This document shows, piece after piece, positions 34,334 to 46,891 of a DNA stretch of 64,000 bases. The notes beneath the pieces were generated by a model. That model was not told the origin of the DNA. It did not search any database and worked only from the letters and a program-made list of their open reading frames with translations. Every line of letters begins with the position of its first letter. Within the stretch, counting starts at the first letter, position 1. This stretch comes from Stenogyne calaminthoides (taxonomy: Eukaryota > Streptophyta > Magnoliopsida > Lamiales > Lamiaceae): assembly GCA_037126765.1 (NCBI GenBank), contig JBBCBC010000026.1, positions 13,814,418 through 13,878,417 on the forward strand, in the 5' to 3' direction. Made by a program: the position numbers and the translations under genes.

Positions 34334-36294
34334 TGTTGGTCCCGGTGCTAACTAGTCTCACATGTGTATGGGGGGGGAATACACGTGTTCAGTGATTTTT
34401 AAAACTTTTCTTTCACTGAGGTCAGAAGGGTCAGGTTATCCTGATGATTTTGCCCTGAGAAGCCTGATTGCCCCGAGTCAAAGTCTCATCGAGACAATGA
34501 TCCCGAGCTTCTTTCGAAAGCTTGATTAGCCCAATTGAACTGAGTTTATCGGGAGATCCTCGAGGCGCTTGGATCGGATAATTATCTTCTTGAACCCTCG
34601 ATTAGAAGTTAGTTCGGTTTAGTAACTATCTCGTTCTAGCTACTCAAGTGTCTTGAATGGTTGGCCCTAAGTTTATACTCGTTTTAGCTTTCTTTGAAAA
34701 TCTTCCGTTCAATAAAAGCGATGATTAAGATCGTGATCAATTTGATGCAAGTTCGATTGGATTGGTTCCAATCAATATCGATGAACTATGCTTTCAAAGG
34801 AAAAACATGCAATGAGATAATAATGCAAAGATGAAAAAAAACAACACAAAGAATTATAGTGGTTCGAGAGACTCAAGCTCCTACGCCCACTCTCTCTCGA
34901 TCTTCGAGAGAAATTCCTTAACCACTTCCTAAAAGCTTTACGGCTAACTCACGTAGCTTACTCACTTTTCTACCTTGAGTTTTTCGGGTGACTCACTGCG
35001 ACTTACTAACTCAAACACACACAAGTGTTCGTACTACCACAAGTAGCTTACTAACTTCTTCTCTAGAGTTTTTCTCGCTAACTCACTTTAGCTTACTAAC
35101 TCTTTCTGACTCAACTCACCAACAAAACACACACAAACTACCTTAACAAAGGGTTTGGGTTTTGGGTTGGTTTCCAACTAGGTTGAGATATCCTTTACAA
35201 TAAGAACTAATGCAAAGGTTAGGATATCTCTTCTAAGTTTTGGATATATCTATCACTCTAGGCTTAGAATAGTGAGCTCTCTCCAATGTGAAACACTTGG
35301 GAAATTCTAGGTTTTTCGAGTGCTTCAATTTGCAATAATACGAATGAGCTCTTGAGTTGCTTTGAAATTTCCCGTGTCCTCTCAATGTAAAGGGTCTTTG
35401 GTATTTATAGGCAACTTCACCAAGGTCACTCTTGAAAAAACTATCCGTTGGAGGAGATAGTATCAAGGGTTTCCTCTTTTGGTTTTTGATGAACGACTAT
35501 ATTTAGGGTTTGAATACTCCCTTGCATGTTTTAGGAAATATGCAGTCATGTAGCCAATCACCAATTTTTGCGATCGGAACTTAGTACTTCTTGACATGAT
35601 TCAAAGGTCCTGTCGCTTTCGAAAGGTCGATAAAAGTACGATGTTGTCTTCCTCTGATTGGTTCTTGTCTTCAGTAAATGTAGACAAACAAAACGACTCT
35701 TTTTGGTCAATCTCTCTGAATGATATAACCTTAAACAACACTTAGACTTAGGTCCTTTTTGTCATATATGAATGTTTTTGGGCAATATCTATTTTTTACG
35801 AATGTTTGCGTTTTTCTCGGTTTTGTAGTCTTGAATAGATATTATTCAAAGCCTCTGAACATTCAGGTTATCTTGAGTATTCATATCTTCTTGAATCTTC
35901 GATAACTCTTTGGGTCTTGATATCTTGAGTCTTGATGTCTTGATGACATCTTGAGTCTTGAGTCTTCGATGACATCTTGAGTCTTGATGTCTTGATGACA
36001 TCTTGAGTCTTGATGTCTTGATTTACTTCTTGAGTCTTCATGTCTTGATGACATCTTTACCGAGTCTTCAGGGTCTTCAGTGACATACTGAGTCTTCATG
36101 TCTTCAGTGACATACTGAATCTTCAGTTTCTTCAGTAACTTACTGAGTCTATATCTGCTGACTATACATGGTGCAGATAACTACGATCAATCTATCTTTA
36201 AACACGACTTCGATCTATCAAGATTATCTGAACATGTCATACTCGGGGTTTTGGGATCTAATCAAAACTTCTTTATTAAATTCATCTCCCAACA
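34334..36294 (-). repeat. 3' LTR of element D
   Basis: On the reverse strand, TGTTGGGAGATGAATTT to GGGACCAACA, 1,961 bp. The TATA box is at 35402-35409. A GTCTTGATGACATCTTGAG-type minisatellite fills about 35890-36130 (U3). It differs from the 5' LTR mostly by short TCGA/CTGA-type changes and small indels. Confidence 0.9.
35402..35409 (-). promoter_or_regulatory. TATA box of D 3' LTR
   Basis: TATAAATA on the reverse strand, about 890 bp into the LTR and downstream of the minisatellite. Confidence 0.6.
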
Positions 36295-36308
36295 ATTTCC
36301 CCCTTTTT
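36295..36308 (-). other. Polypurine tract of element D
   Basis: AAAAAGGGGGAAAT on the reverse strand, touching the LTR start. Confidence 0.85.
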
Positions 36309-36547
36309 GATGATGCCAAAACCATCTTGTTACATTTAAGAAAATCTAACCTATCCTCAGGTTTCAGTTTATCTATTACAACCAAAATGGCAATTCTCCC
36401 AACAATTTCAAAACATAAGGCATATCAAAACATGTAAAAAGATAATGAGATATTATCTTTGAGCATAAAGATAAATTTTCATTGATGTAAGATAAGAGTT
36501 ACAGATTACAATGAAAATCAAAAAAACAAAACAGAAGAACTAAGTCT

Positions 36548-39500
36548 TCAGTCTTCTTCCACTTCATCCTCTGGCACGTCCAGGTTGAACATCCCATAGT
36601 ATCTCTTCTTCAGTTCATCCCTTGCTTTGATGATATCAGGGTTGTTTCCGCCTAGCTGGATGGCATACTGAGCTATCTCTTGAGAAATGGCTGTTTCATT
36701 CACATAGCCATTCTCAAACCTAGGAGCTGGGTAAGTGTATGGACCAGGGGCTACTATCTGAGTATTTCCTTCATCTGCCAAGTTGAGCCAACTTTGCAGG
36801 TACTTAGAATAGAATGTCAGTAAGTATTCGATGAAGGCTTCATTCATATTCGAGCTGCTCCCCCTCCATTCTCTCAGAATCTCATAATAGAACCAGAAGG
36901 TTCTCTTGATCTCTTCCCATGCATCATTGAACTGAATAGGCATCCATTTGTCAATGTGCGGCCATTTCTGAGTTTTTTCTGTACCCCTCCTTTTGCTCAA
37001 AAACTTTTTAAAACCACTTCTTCTTTTCTGCACTTCTTCTTTCTTTTTCCTGATTAGTGGAACACCTGACACAGAAGCAGCAGTCTTCTTCTCCTTTTCG
37101 ATTTGAAGGGTTTTCAGAGTTTTCTTGGTATTGAAGACTTCTTTCTGAATTTTAGTTTCTTCTTTTCAGCTTCTTCCTCAGAATCTTCAAAATCCATTAT
37201 CAATTTCCTCTGAGTAGGCTTAGAAGCTTTAGCTCTTTTCTTCTTTCTTGCTCCACAAATGCCACAACCTTTCTCTTTCCAGGTCTGACTTGATCTTCAC
37301 CGGCTTGGCTTGTTTCAACCATCCTTCTAATACTAAGTTTCTCAGAAATTACTTCCTGAACGGTTTGATCATTTGTCTGAGTGAAGGTAGGTTTCTCAGC
37401 TTCTTTGAATTTTAGCTTCTCAGTGGCTTCAACTTCTTTTAAGGCATCAGCAATTTTCTTACTTTCAGCTTCTTTCTGAGCCCTTTTCTTCAAGGTTTGT
37501 GCCAACAACTCACTTAGTTTGCAACCAGGCCTTTCCCCCTTTTTGGCACCATACCTTGGGAGTAGTTGAGTTAGTGCAGTATCCATATGGTATTGCTCTT
37601 TGCTTATACTTCACTTCCCCCCCTTGCCAATGATCATGCTCATCCTCTAGCCTTCTCATGTAATTCTTAGCCATTGAGAACTCTTCTGAAAGAGGTGCAA
37701 ACTGATTTGAGAAGACATCATGCATCATCTCTGTCATCTTGGTCATGAGCAGAGAGCCAATTTCCTCAACAGCTGTTTTGATTATCTGATCATTCTTCTC
37801 AACCAACTTGGCTTCAAGATAGGCAGTTCTTTCTTGATACATCTGCTTCATCTCTGCAGTGAGCTCAATTTTGACTACATCAATCTTTCCTTCCAAAATA
37901 GTCATTTTATCTGCAAGAGTTGTTTGTAGTTGCAGAATGTCTGAAGATGAACTCAGATTTTCCAGCTTTTGAGATTGACTTGCCAAGGTTTCTTCAATTT
38001 GAGTCACTTTATCCACCATTGGCACCACCTTCTCCAATTTATCCAGGATAGGACTGAAATCAATCACTGGAGGCAAAACAATTGTCTCCAAATGAGCTGG
38101 TTGTTCCAACTGAGCCTCAGTCTGAAGAGTGCTAACTTCAGTCTGAGGATGTGTGATATCAGTTTGTGCAGCATCAGTGTCCTTCTCCATCTGACTTTCA
38201 GTCTCTTTCTCTTTCTCAGTATCACTTTGCTTGTTACCATCTTTATCTTGATCCTCATCTCCTTCTGGATTCATAGAACTGGAGGCATCAACATCAGCTA
38301 TCCTTTTCTCAGCCACCTTTCTCTTTACTAGCTCATCAAAGTCAGCAATTTTCATTACGAGCTTGGTCTTCCCGAACCCGAGAGAACTCACAAAACAAAG
38401 AGTCACAAGATTCCACCACTCTTCTCCTCCTCGAAGGAGGCTATATTCAACATCTCCTAAGAGTCGATTCGGGATGTAGACCGTGGTTACGAAGTGCGAA
38501 GAAGAGATCCTGAAGGTCGGGATATGCATTAAGCTCAGGGTATCTGTCCAGGATGAACCGTTCCCCCTTGCTTCGCCATTCAGTTTCTTTTGCCTCTCCC
38601 TTTTTCAACTTTGGGCTTTCAGGAGTAGTTGGATCAGATTGTACAAGCTCTGGTGCTGATGGATCAAGAAATGGTTCATTCGGGGCGCGCGTCAAATTCA
38701 AAGACTCTCCGAGGTTGATTGATCCGAGGTCTGAATCGGTCTCTCTTCGATGAAATCGAGGTCCCTTGAAGATTTCCTGAGAAATTTAATCTGAGCTCAG
38801 AGAAGTTTCGAGTACCTCAGAGAAAACCTGTTCCTCAGTTTCTTGCTCCTGCGCAATTGTCACAACCTGAGCAAGAACACGGCGGGAGATTTCAACCCTT
38901 GCGGCCTTGAGTTGAGTTTCTTGATTTCCACCGACCTCCTCCTTAGTAATAGATTGAAGCTTTCTGCGTTTCTGAGGAGCCAGTGTTTTCTTTTTCAGTT
39001 TTTCTCCTTTCTCTCTCTTAACTTGCATCAGGGCTTTCCCCCTGGCTTGTTTGGCTTCAATAGCTTCTTCTTCTGCAGTTTCCTCCTGAGACTCGGAGCT
39101 TTTCTCTTTCTTTCCTCTCAAAGTCTTCTTTGTTGGTGGTTTGAACAAGATTTTTAACTTTGGAAAGGAAGTGGAATTGGCAAAGATGTCCTCCTCTTCT
39201 CTGCACATTTCCAAGATAAATGCAATCTTGGTTGCATGTAGAATCTTTCCTTTGACCACTACAGAGCCATTCACCTTCTGAATTTGTTTGGCTTGATCGC
39301 TCACCACCTTGATCAAATAGTGCAGCCAGTTGAATGCCGTGGAAGGTAAATCTTCAATCGCCGCCATTAGCCTTAACTTAGGCGTGCTTATCTGTTCAAA
39401 GCTACCAGATCTACTCATGATGCATTTGCTTACAATATCCAATAATACTCGATATTTAGGCTTCAAATGCCTCTTATTCAGAGTAGCTTCAAACTTTACT

Positions 39501-39961
39501 GGATGCTCTGTAATTTTATCCAGATATTATTGTTCCCTACCCATCATATATACCGTAGGATCTTCACCTCTATCACTTAACTCATATATGACATTAAGAT
39601 TCTTAGGAATAATATACAATTCCCTAACAAAATCCACATATTTTGTACTATGTTCCAAATGCAACACCGTAATCTTAGACTCTATGCAATTTTCATCATC
39701 CAATTGCATATTAGAAACAAACTCAATTATCTCCTTGGCATATTCGGTCTCTGGTTGATTCGCGACCAGGCATGTAAGCTTTGCCAACTGAATCATATGC
39801 AACGCCTCCTCCTCATGAGTTGCATTGGACGAGCTTTCGAGAGAGATGACATATTCGTACCAAGGTTTATTGGAGATGGAAAGTTTGTCGTAAATAGAAA
39901 GCGTCATTTTTGGAGAATTTCTGGTGAAGGATTTTGAGATAGGTGAGAAATTTCTGGGCAA
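36548..39961 (-). pseudogene. Element D extra ORF after pol (best-preserved copy)
   Basis: About 3.4 kb, enough for roughly 1,100 residues. In order: an N-terminal helical domain (39527-39961; KPWYEYVISLESSSNATHEE, YVDFVRELYI, YMMGREQ) and its continuation (38786-39466; KLRLMAAIEDLPSTAFNWLH, HATKIAFILEMCREEEDIF). These are followed by basic segments (LAPQKRRK), the TEWRSKGERFILD block (near 38560) and Gln/Glu/Thr-rich sequence. A coiled coil follows (37650-38050; PILDKLEKVVPMVDKV), then a Lys-rich part. The C-terminal domain (36548-37000) has WPHIDKWMPIQFNDAWEEIK, FYYEILREWR and KKRYYGMFNLDVPEDE. One nonsense codon (TAA after GREQ, about 39526) and frame breaks near 38760, 38440, 37590 and 37190 interrupt it. 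It shows no signal peptide or membrane helix, so 'envelope' is not supported. An earlier start at 39961 rather than MTLSIYDKL is possible. Confidence 0.8.
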
Positions 39962-40528
39962 TCGAGAGTTTGAAGCAGAGTGTTTGTGAAGATGAAGGCT
40001 TTTTGGTATAGGGCTTTGAAGGAAATTTTTCCAATAGATATAGGATTTTGATTTATGGAAAATCGCGTAGATGAAGAAATCGATGGTCGAGATTAAAAAC
40101 CGACTAAATCGGGTATATGAAAGGACGATTTCGCAAATACTAAGCCGCCAATTTATCCCTATTGGTGATTAATGAACAGTGCATTTAATTATTGTTCCTG
40201 CAGACCATTGACTTTCCTCGTGTATTTCAAAGGTCCCGCCCAAATATTCCTTCAGGTGTTTTGTTATTTATTGCCAATGATTACTGAGATTCAGTTAGAC
40301 AATAAATGTGTTGCATGAGTCAATACTTCTTCAGACTAATTTTCTCCATCACCTTCTTGAGTTTTGACCTTGATAAAATGTCGATAATATCGAAGTAATC
40401 TTGATCTTCGTGATAACCGAGTTTTCTCAAGACTCAGTGTTCAGTACTTTCAATTTTATCCTGAGTTTTTCAGTAAAAACCTGAGAAAACTTCATGCATC
40501 TGAAAACCTTCAATTTTTCAGATTTGCT
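39962..40528 (-). other. Spacer between pol and the extra ORF of element D
   Basis: About 570 bp with no supported ORF, matching the A and B spacers in length and in several blocks (GGGCGGGACC near 40215-40245). Confidence 0.6.
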
Positions 40529-42744
40529 TTATTCACCTGGATCCAATATACCTAATTCAACTGATAGTTCCTGAAATCTTAATTCAGCCAAAGGTTTAGT
40601 CAAGATATCAGCTCTCTTATTTTATCGATCACAATTTTCTCCATTCGATGTCTTTCTTCTCAACATGATCTTTGATGAAGTGATGTCTGATATCAACATG
40701 CTTACATCTGGTGTGCAATACAGGATTTTGTGAAATAGCAATTGCACTATTATTATCACAAAATATAGGTACTTCATTGGCTATAATCTTATAATCCCTC
40801 AATTGTTGTGCGAGCGAAAGAATCAGACACAACAAACTTCTTCCTCGCAGCCATGTATTCAACCCGATCAAGAAGGTTGCTCTTCGAGGTTTGTTTCTTT
40901 GAAAACCATGATAGCAGTTTACTTCCAAGAAATTGACAAGTTCCTGTGGTAGACTTCCTGTCAATTCTACATCCTCCATAATCAGCATCTGAATAACCCG
41001 CATTCAGGTTATCATCACCGGATACCATAATCCTTTATTCACAAAGTGCCTTTAAGATATTTGAAATCGTTTTGGCGGCCTCCATGTGACTACTAGCCTT
41101 AGGATTAGCTTGGTATCTTGCACATATCCCAACAACAAATGTTATATCAGGCCTACTTGCTGTGAGATATAGCAGTTATCCAATGATCCCTCTATAATCA
41201 GTGTGATTTACTTATTTGCCTTCAACATCAGGATCCATCTTGTAGTTAGTATTCATAGGAATTCTAACTGCATTGCAATTCTGTACACCATACTTTGCAA
41301 TTAGATCTCTGGTGTATTTTGCTTGATTGATGAAAATTCCTTCCTTAGTTTGTTTCACCTGAAGTCCAAGAAAGAAATTCATCTCCCCCATCATTGACAT
41401 CTCAAACTTTCCTTTCATCAGGGTAGAAAACTTTTCACACAGCTGATGATTTGGAGATCCAAAAATGATGTCATCTACATAAATCTGAACAAGTAAGATG
41501 CCTTCCCATCTTCTATCCTGAACAGAGTCCTATCAACAGTTCCTTTGATAAAACCATGGTCAGTAAGAAACTGAGAAAGGGTATCATACCATGCTCGGGG
41601 TGCTTGCTTAAGACCATGCAAGGTTTTCCTGAGCACAGAAACTTGGTCATTCGGTTCAAAAACCGTGGAGGTTGTTCCACATAAACCTCTTCCTTAAGCA
41701 CACCATTCAGAAATGCACTTTTCACATCCATCTGATAGACTGTGAATTTCATGTGGGTAGCATATGCAAGAAACAATCTGATGGCTTCTAGTCTTGCAAC
41801 AGGTGCAAAGGTTTCATCATAATTCAAGCCTTCTTCTTGGGGATAACCTTGTGCAACTAGCCTTGACTTATTTCTCACAATGTTGTTATTTTCATCTCTC
41901 TTATTCTTAAACACCCACTTAGTTCCAATCACATTGTGCCTCTTAGGTCTATCCACTAGCTCCCAAACTTCATTCCTTGAGAACTGATTCAGCTCTTCTT
42001 GCATAGCAGTAATCCAAAATGAATCTTGTAGGGCTTCTTCAATCTCAGTAGGTTCTTTTTCAGATAGGATGCAGCAGAACAAAGCACTTTCTCCATGGAA
42101 CCTTCTTGTTTTGACACCATCTGATAGATCACCCACAATCTGACTTGTAGGATGACTATCCAACCATTTTCTCCTGGATGTTCCCCATTAGGAGATAGAT
42201 TCAGAGATTGCCTCAGCTGTGACCACATCTTCATCGGCATTACATACCTGAGTCTGAACTGGTGTATGTTTAGATTGGTCAGCTTCAGTGTGTTGGCTTT
42301 CCTTCAGTGGAGAATTTCCATCCTGAGTCTCACCATCCTGAGTTTTTTCATCCTGAACTTCTTTGTCTGAGTCTGATTCACTCCATTCATAGAAAGTGAC
42401 TGACTTCTTTTCAGGTTCAGAGGATGTTTTATCATTCTTTTTCAGGCTAAGTCTGGTGATTCTCTTGATCAGTTCTCCTGAGTCATGTTCCTGTTTCTTC
42501 TGAACACAAGTAGATTCATCAAAAACAACATGAGGTGTTTCTTCCACAATAAGAATCCTACAGTTGTAAACTTTGAAGGCTTTACTGACTTCAGAATATC
42601 CTAAGAATATCCCTTCATCAGCTTTGCTATCAAAAATTTTCAACTGATCTTTACCATTATTGTGATGAAACACTTGCAACCAAACACACGAAAGAAAGAA
42701 ACAAGAGGCTTCCTTTCATTCCACAGCTCATATGGAGTTTTTCC
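40529..42744 (-). pseudogene. pol: Element D pol, distal part (end of integrase, linker, RT, RNase H)
   Basis: It starts inside integrase at the solo-LTR insertion point (TPYELWNERKP) and continues through GIFLGYSEVSKAFKVYN and an acidic linker (42188-42679). RT follows (42163 down to about 41430): WVFKNKRDENNN, ARLVAQGYPQEEG-like, MDVKSAFLNGVLKEEVYVEQ, and YVDD at 41470-41481. After FFLGLQVKQTKEGIFINQAK comes RNase H, with SDADYGGCRIDRKSTTGTCQ and CDNNSAIAI, ending ADILTKPL...LDPGE at the stop 40529-40531. Breaks occur near 42190, 41520, 41210 and 40640-40800. These motifs place it in the SIRE-like branch. Confidence 0.9.
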
Positions 42745-44700
42745 TGTTGGGGAATAAGTTGCACAGATCTATTCGGGGTGAATATTTAAATACAAATTTA
42801 ATTCTTATAATTATTACTAGCATGAATTAATCATATATTAATTCAAATAATAATCCAACAACATATCATGCATATAATAATTCACGTAAAACCTACGCAT
42901 GCGGAATTCTACGAGTTTACGTGAACGTACCTCTTGGGATGGCAGTGATCTGACAGATTAGAATAACCAAAAGAACTTCCCAAGTATTCTCTTAGCCCTC
43001 GTTCGACTATCCGGGGGAAGGATTCTTGTGAACGATTTAACAAAAGGAAAATAAATTATGTTGCACCACCTTTGTGGATTTACTAATTTTTCCAGCACAT
43101 GGAATTGTACACTACTCACAATTGACGTTTTTCGAAAAAATACAATCTGTCGATGTTACAAAATATTTTATATTTTATCGACGATGATATTTTTCCGAAA
43201 AACCAATTTTCGTGTGTTACTGGGAATGAAACATTCATCCCCTATTTATAGAGGAGAGGGGGACGAAAATTACATGTGAAATAGGGAGGAAAAAATGTTT
43301 TCTTGATTTCCAAGAGATCTTGAATATATCTCATAAATTCTTTTCTCCATAATTAAAATATTCCACAAAATCCCACTCTCTTATTTGCTATGGATATTTT
43401 CGAAATATAGGGTGTCAAGATTCCAAGATTTGGATCTTCTTGAATTTATGAGATATTCTTGTATTTCAAGAAATACATATCTTCCATAATATCTTTTCAA
43501 GAAAATCAAGAAAATCTTTCTTGCCCACTATATTTTAAAATTTTCGAAATCTCTATTATGAATAACCAAGTGGGAGATTTCTTGAATTTAATGAGATAAT
43601 CTTGTATTCCAAGAATACATATCTTCATTCCATAACAAAATTCAAAGAAAATCTTTCTCCCTCTTATCCCATAATTTTCGAAATAAATAGGAAAAATTAA
43701 GCAACAATATTTATTTTATTTTAATCACCTTTTTCAGTTATTGGACTATATGTTGGGCTACTCAGGGGGCCTTTAGGAGAATTAAGATTGAACCTTCTAA
43801 TGGACCTTGAATATCTAATATTGAGCCACAATACTATTCAAGCCCATAAATATTAATTAATTCCACTACATAATGAATATTGCACTATCCATCTTAACCC
43901 ATATTATAATCAATATGGCTCCCGGTTATTATTTCCCGTGTTTAAGATTATCTAGCCTATTAATTAATTCAAGCCACCGAAATAGCTTTCCATTAATTAA
44001 TATCTTTTGTCCTTGGTCAAGGAACGGTTCAACATTATTATCCATACCGGAAACTAATTCCACTTGCAAGATTTGGTATGATAAAACTTATGAACCTCCC
44101 AAGGGGGCAAATCGAACAAAGCGTGCTTGTACCACGATTCTTCAGATAAATCTTAGCAATCACATGTGACTAATAATATTGCCCAAGATAAAAAGTATTG
44201 AATCTCATTGATTCGCTACCCATGATAAGTCAAAGCAATAGTTACCAATCCCACGTGATCCTATTTAAATAACAAAGATTAAGAAATAACGAACCACTGA
44301 GGTCTAATTCTTCCTTGTTGGATTACTCAAGAATTTATCCTCCCAGTAGGTCCTATTCAATTATATCACCATGCACTAGTGTAATCTCTTGGTCAAGACA
44401 AGCCAATCCCAGCCTTTACACTTCAACCTTTTCGCGATGGGTTGTTCATTTCCATCTAGGTCGTGAATGGCGTACTTTTTAGTTACAAGGGATCATTAAT
44501 TTAATCTTCGTGATCCGGTATCACTAAATTAACTACAATGTAACACATACGAATTATTGAACAGTTATGCAGTAAATATATGTAACATTCGATAATATTT
44601 AAAGCATCAGTGATAAACAATTTATTTCAGTAAATAAGTCCGAAATTCCATTTTGATTATACAAAAAGTAAAAAGCATACTTTCTAGTATAATCCCAACA
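42745..44700 (-). repeat. E1: solo LTR of family E in the integrase of D
   Basis: TGTTGGGGAATAA to ATAATCCCAACA, about 1.96 kb, with no internal sequence attached. TTTCC flanks it on both sides (42740-42744; 44702-44706 after one extra A), and D's integrase frame continues across. The TATA box (reverse) is at 43243-43250. Confidence 0.9.
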
Positions 44701-46891
44701 ATTTCCTTGGTTCTTGGTTAGCATGGATCTGTTCTGAGAGTAGCATGCAAAGTTGATAACCTTCCCCCCAAAAATCTCTTAGGAATATCACTTCAAAGAA
44801 TCATTGTCCTTGCGAACTTTCTTTCGAGTCCTATTTCTTCTTTCAAAGAACACCATTCTCATGTGGGGTCCTTGCAAATTGATGTTTCATGAGCTATTCC
44901 ATTTCTGCACAATAATCAGATATGATATGATTGATAAACTCAGTTCCTTTATCTGATCTGATTTTGACCACACTCAGATTCTTTTCAGTACTGGGCCTTT
45001 TCAAGAGTTCAGTAGTTTTTGTTCTCGAGTCACTTTCTTACTGAGTAAGAATATGACCCATGTGTATCTAGAGTAGTCATCAACTACCACAAGTGTGTAT
45101 TTTCTGCCATTAGTGCTCACAGGTGTTACTGGACCAATGAGATCCATATGTAACAGTTGTTGTATTATAGCAGTAGAAACATCTACTTTACTTTTGAAAG
45201 ATGCTCTGATTTGTTTTCCTTTCTGACAAGCATCACATACATGATCTTTACTAAAAACTTCATTGGGTAACCCCCTCACAAGTGCTAATCTTGCAAGTTT
45301 GTTCAAGGTTTTGAAGTTTAAGTGACTCATTCTTTTGTGCCAAAACCAACTGGTATCAGTGGAACTTTTTGCAACCAAACATGTATCTTTAGGAGTTGAA
45401 CTCCAATCAGCAAGATACACATTTCCTTTTCTAGTACCAGTCAGTAGAATTTTCTGTGAAGTATTGTCTTTTACATAACATAAGTTCTTTGAGAACTCAA
45501 CACTGAATCCTTTGTCACAGAATTGACTGATAGAAAGCAAGTTATGCTTTAGACCAGACACATATGAAACACCATGGATATGAACAGAGTCAACTTCAAG
45601 AGTTCCATATCCTTCAGTTTGTCCTTTGGAATTGTCTCCAAATGTGATCTGAGGGCCTTTTTGCTCAACATAGTCAGTGATTAGTTGCTTATATCCTGTC
45701 ATATGTCTTGAACATCCACTGTCCAGATACCATACAGCAGGAGCCAATTCATTTCCACTCATCAGTGCTATGTTGTTTTCATTCAGCTCAGTGTCCTTTT
45801 CCTTCACCTGAAAAATAGATCAGTTCTTAGGTACCCATTTGGTGTAGGGTCCTACCAGGTTAGCTGTACCTTTTGGAACCCAAATCTGCCTAACAACTCT
45901 AATTACTTTAGATTGGCTGATTTGTCTCCCATAAACATCTACATACACATTCACCACCCTAGGTGCCTTGACAGTATCCTGTGTATGAGTGTCAGTCTTA
46001 GCATGAACATGCGTCTTAGAGTTCTTCTTGGGTTCAGGACTTTTGTTCAAATGCCTTAGCTTTTGTGCAGCTGGTCTCTGTCTCTGCTGACTTGGGTTCA
46101 GGAAACCTTTACCCTTAGGCAAGTGGGGTTTGGGTTGCCTGTACTGAAATTGGGGTCTTTCAGTAATCCGAGGACTTGGTCTTTTCAGTTGAGAATATCT
46201 CTGTTGAGTGTTTCTCTTCTGAAAATTCCTCTGATGGTTCAGTGCAGATCTCTTTAGGTTAGTATTCTTAGCCTGAGGCTTTGAAGTACTGGCCTGAAGA
46301 TTTCCTACTGAGTGTTCAGGTTTTCTAGCCTTTTCCTGAGGTCTGGGCTTTCTTCCCTGAACCTTCAGTTTTTCTGAAACCATAGGTCCTTTACCCTTGT
46401 CTAAAACTCTGGGCAGTTCTTCAGTAAGAAGATTAGATGCCACTGGTTTAACAAAGACAGTCTTGGTGCTACTAGAAGCAGCATTCAGAAGACCTTGTGA
46501 GGTTCCCCCTGGAATGTATCCCAATCCAGCTTTTATAATTACAGGTCTTTGATAACTCTGAATTTAATCTATCACTTTAGATGCAGAATTCAATAGAGCT
46601 AACTTTCTCTGCGCACTATCCTCACATTTCTTTAGAGTTTCATGCTTCTCAAAGAGGTCATTGAACTCAGTTCTGATAAGCTGAATCTCTTTAGTGGATT
46701 TCTCTAATTTTCCATTCAGTAGCTCTATCACCTTCTCTTTTTCTGAGAGTTGTACTTTCAGAACATCTAGTTCATCAGTAGTTCCCATCAATTGAGAAGT
46801 GATCTCAGCATTTTTAGAGTCTTTCCACTTCAGATTCTCAGCAGTCAGTTCCTTGTTCTGCTCTTGAGTTTCAGTGAGCAGTTCTTGTAAC
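44701..46891 (-). pseudogene. gag-pol: Element D gag-end/protease/integrase segment, copy 1
   Basis: Reading leftwards: a coiled-coil gag-end part (46564-46891; QELLTETQEQNKELTAENLK); a Lys/Gln-rich linker (45820-46524; VWVPKG-like IWVPKGTANLVGPYTKWVPK); then protease (45690-45807, WYLDSGCSRHMTG). The integrase zinc-binding domain follows (HKRMSHLNFKTLNKLARLAL ... CDACQKGKQIR), then the start of the integrase core (MDLIGPVTPV, VVVDDYSRYTWV). It breaks at about 45000-45050 and is garbled from 44740 to 45045 exactly where copy 2 is clean. Protease is intact here but broken in copy 2. Confidence 0.9.

Noticed and set aside
35890..36130. Regularly repeated GTCTTGATG/ACATCTTGAG words, CRISPR-like at first glance
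   Set aside because: The units are contiguous and degenerate, without unique spacers, and lie inside an LTR of a plant retrotransposon.
36548..39961. Calling the extra ORF an envelope gene
   Set aside because: Its position fits the 'env-like' label, but no signal peptide, membrane helix or cysteine pattern of an envelope protein is visible.
43873..44169. Frames in the E LTRs (43873-44169, 51745-51972, 58299-58511)
   Set aside because: They recur at the same LTR positions with frame changes between copies and overlap promoter sequence; chance frames in repeats.
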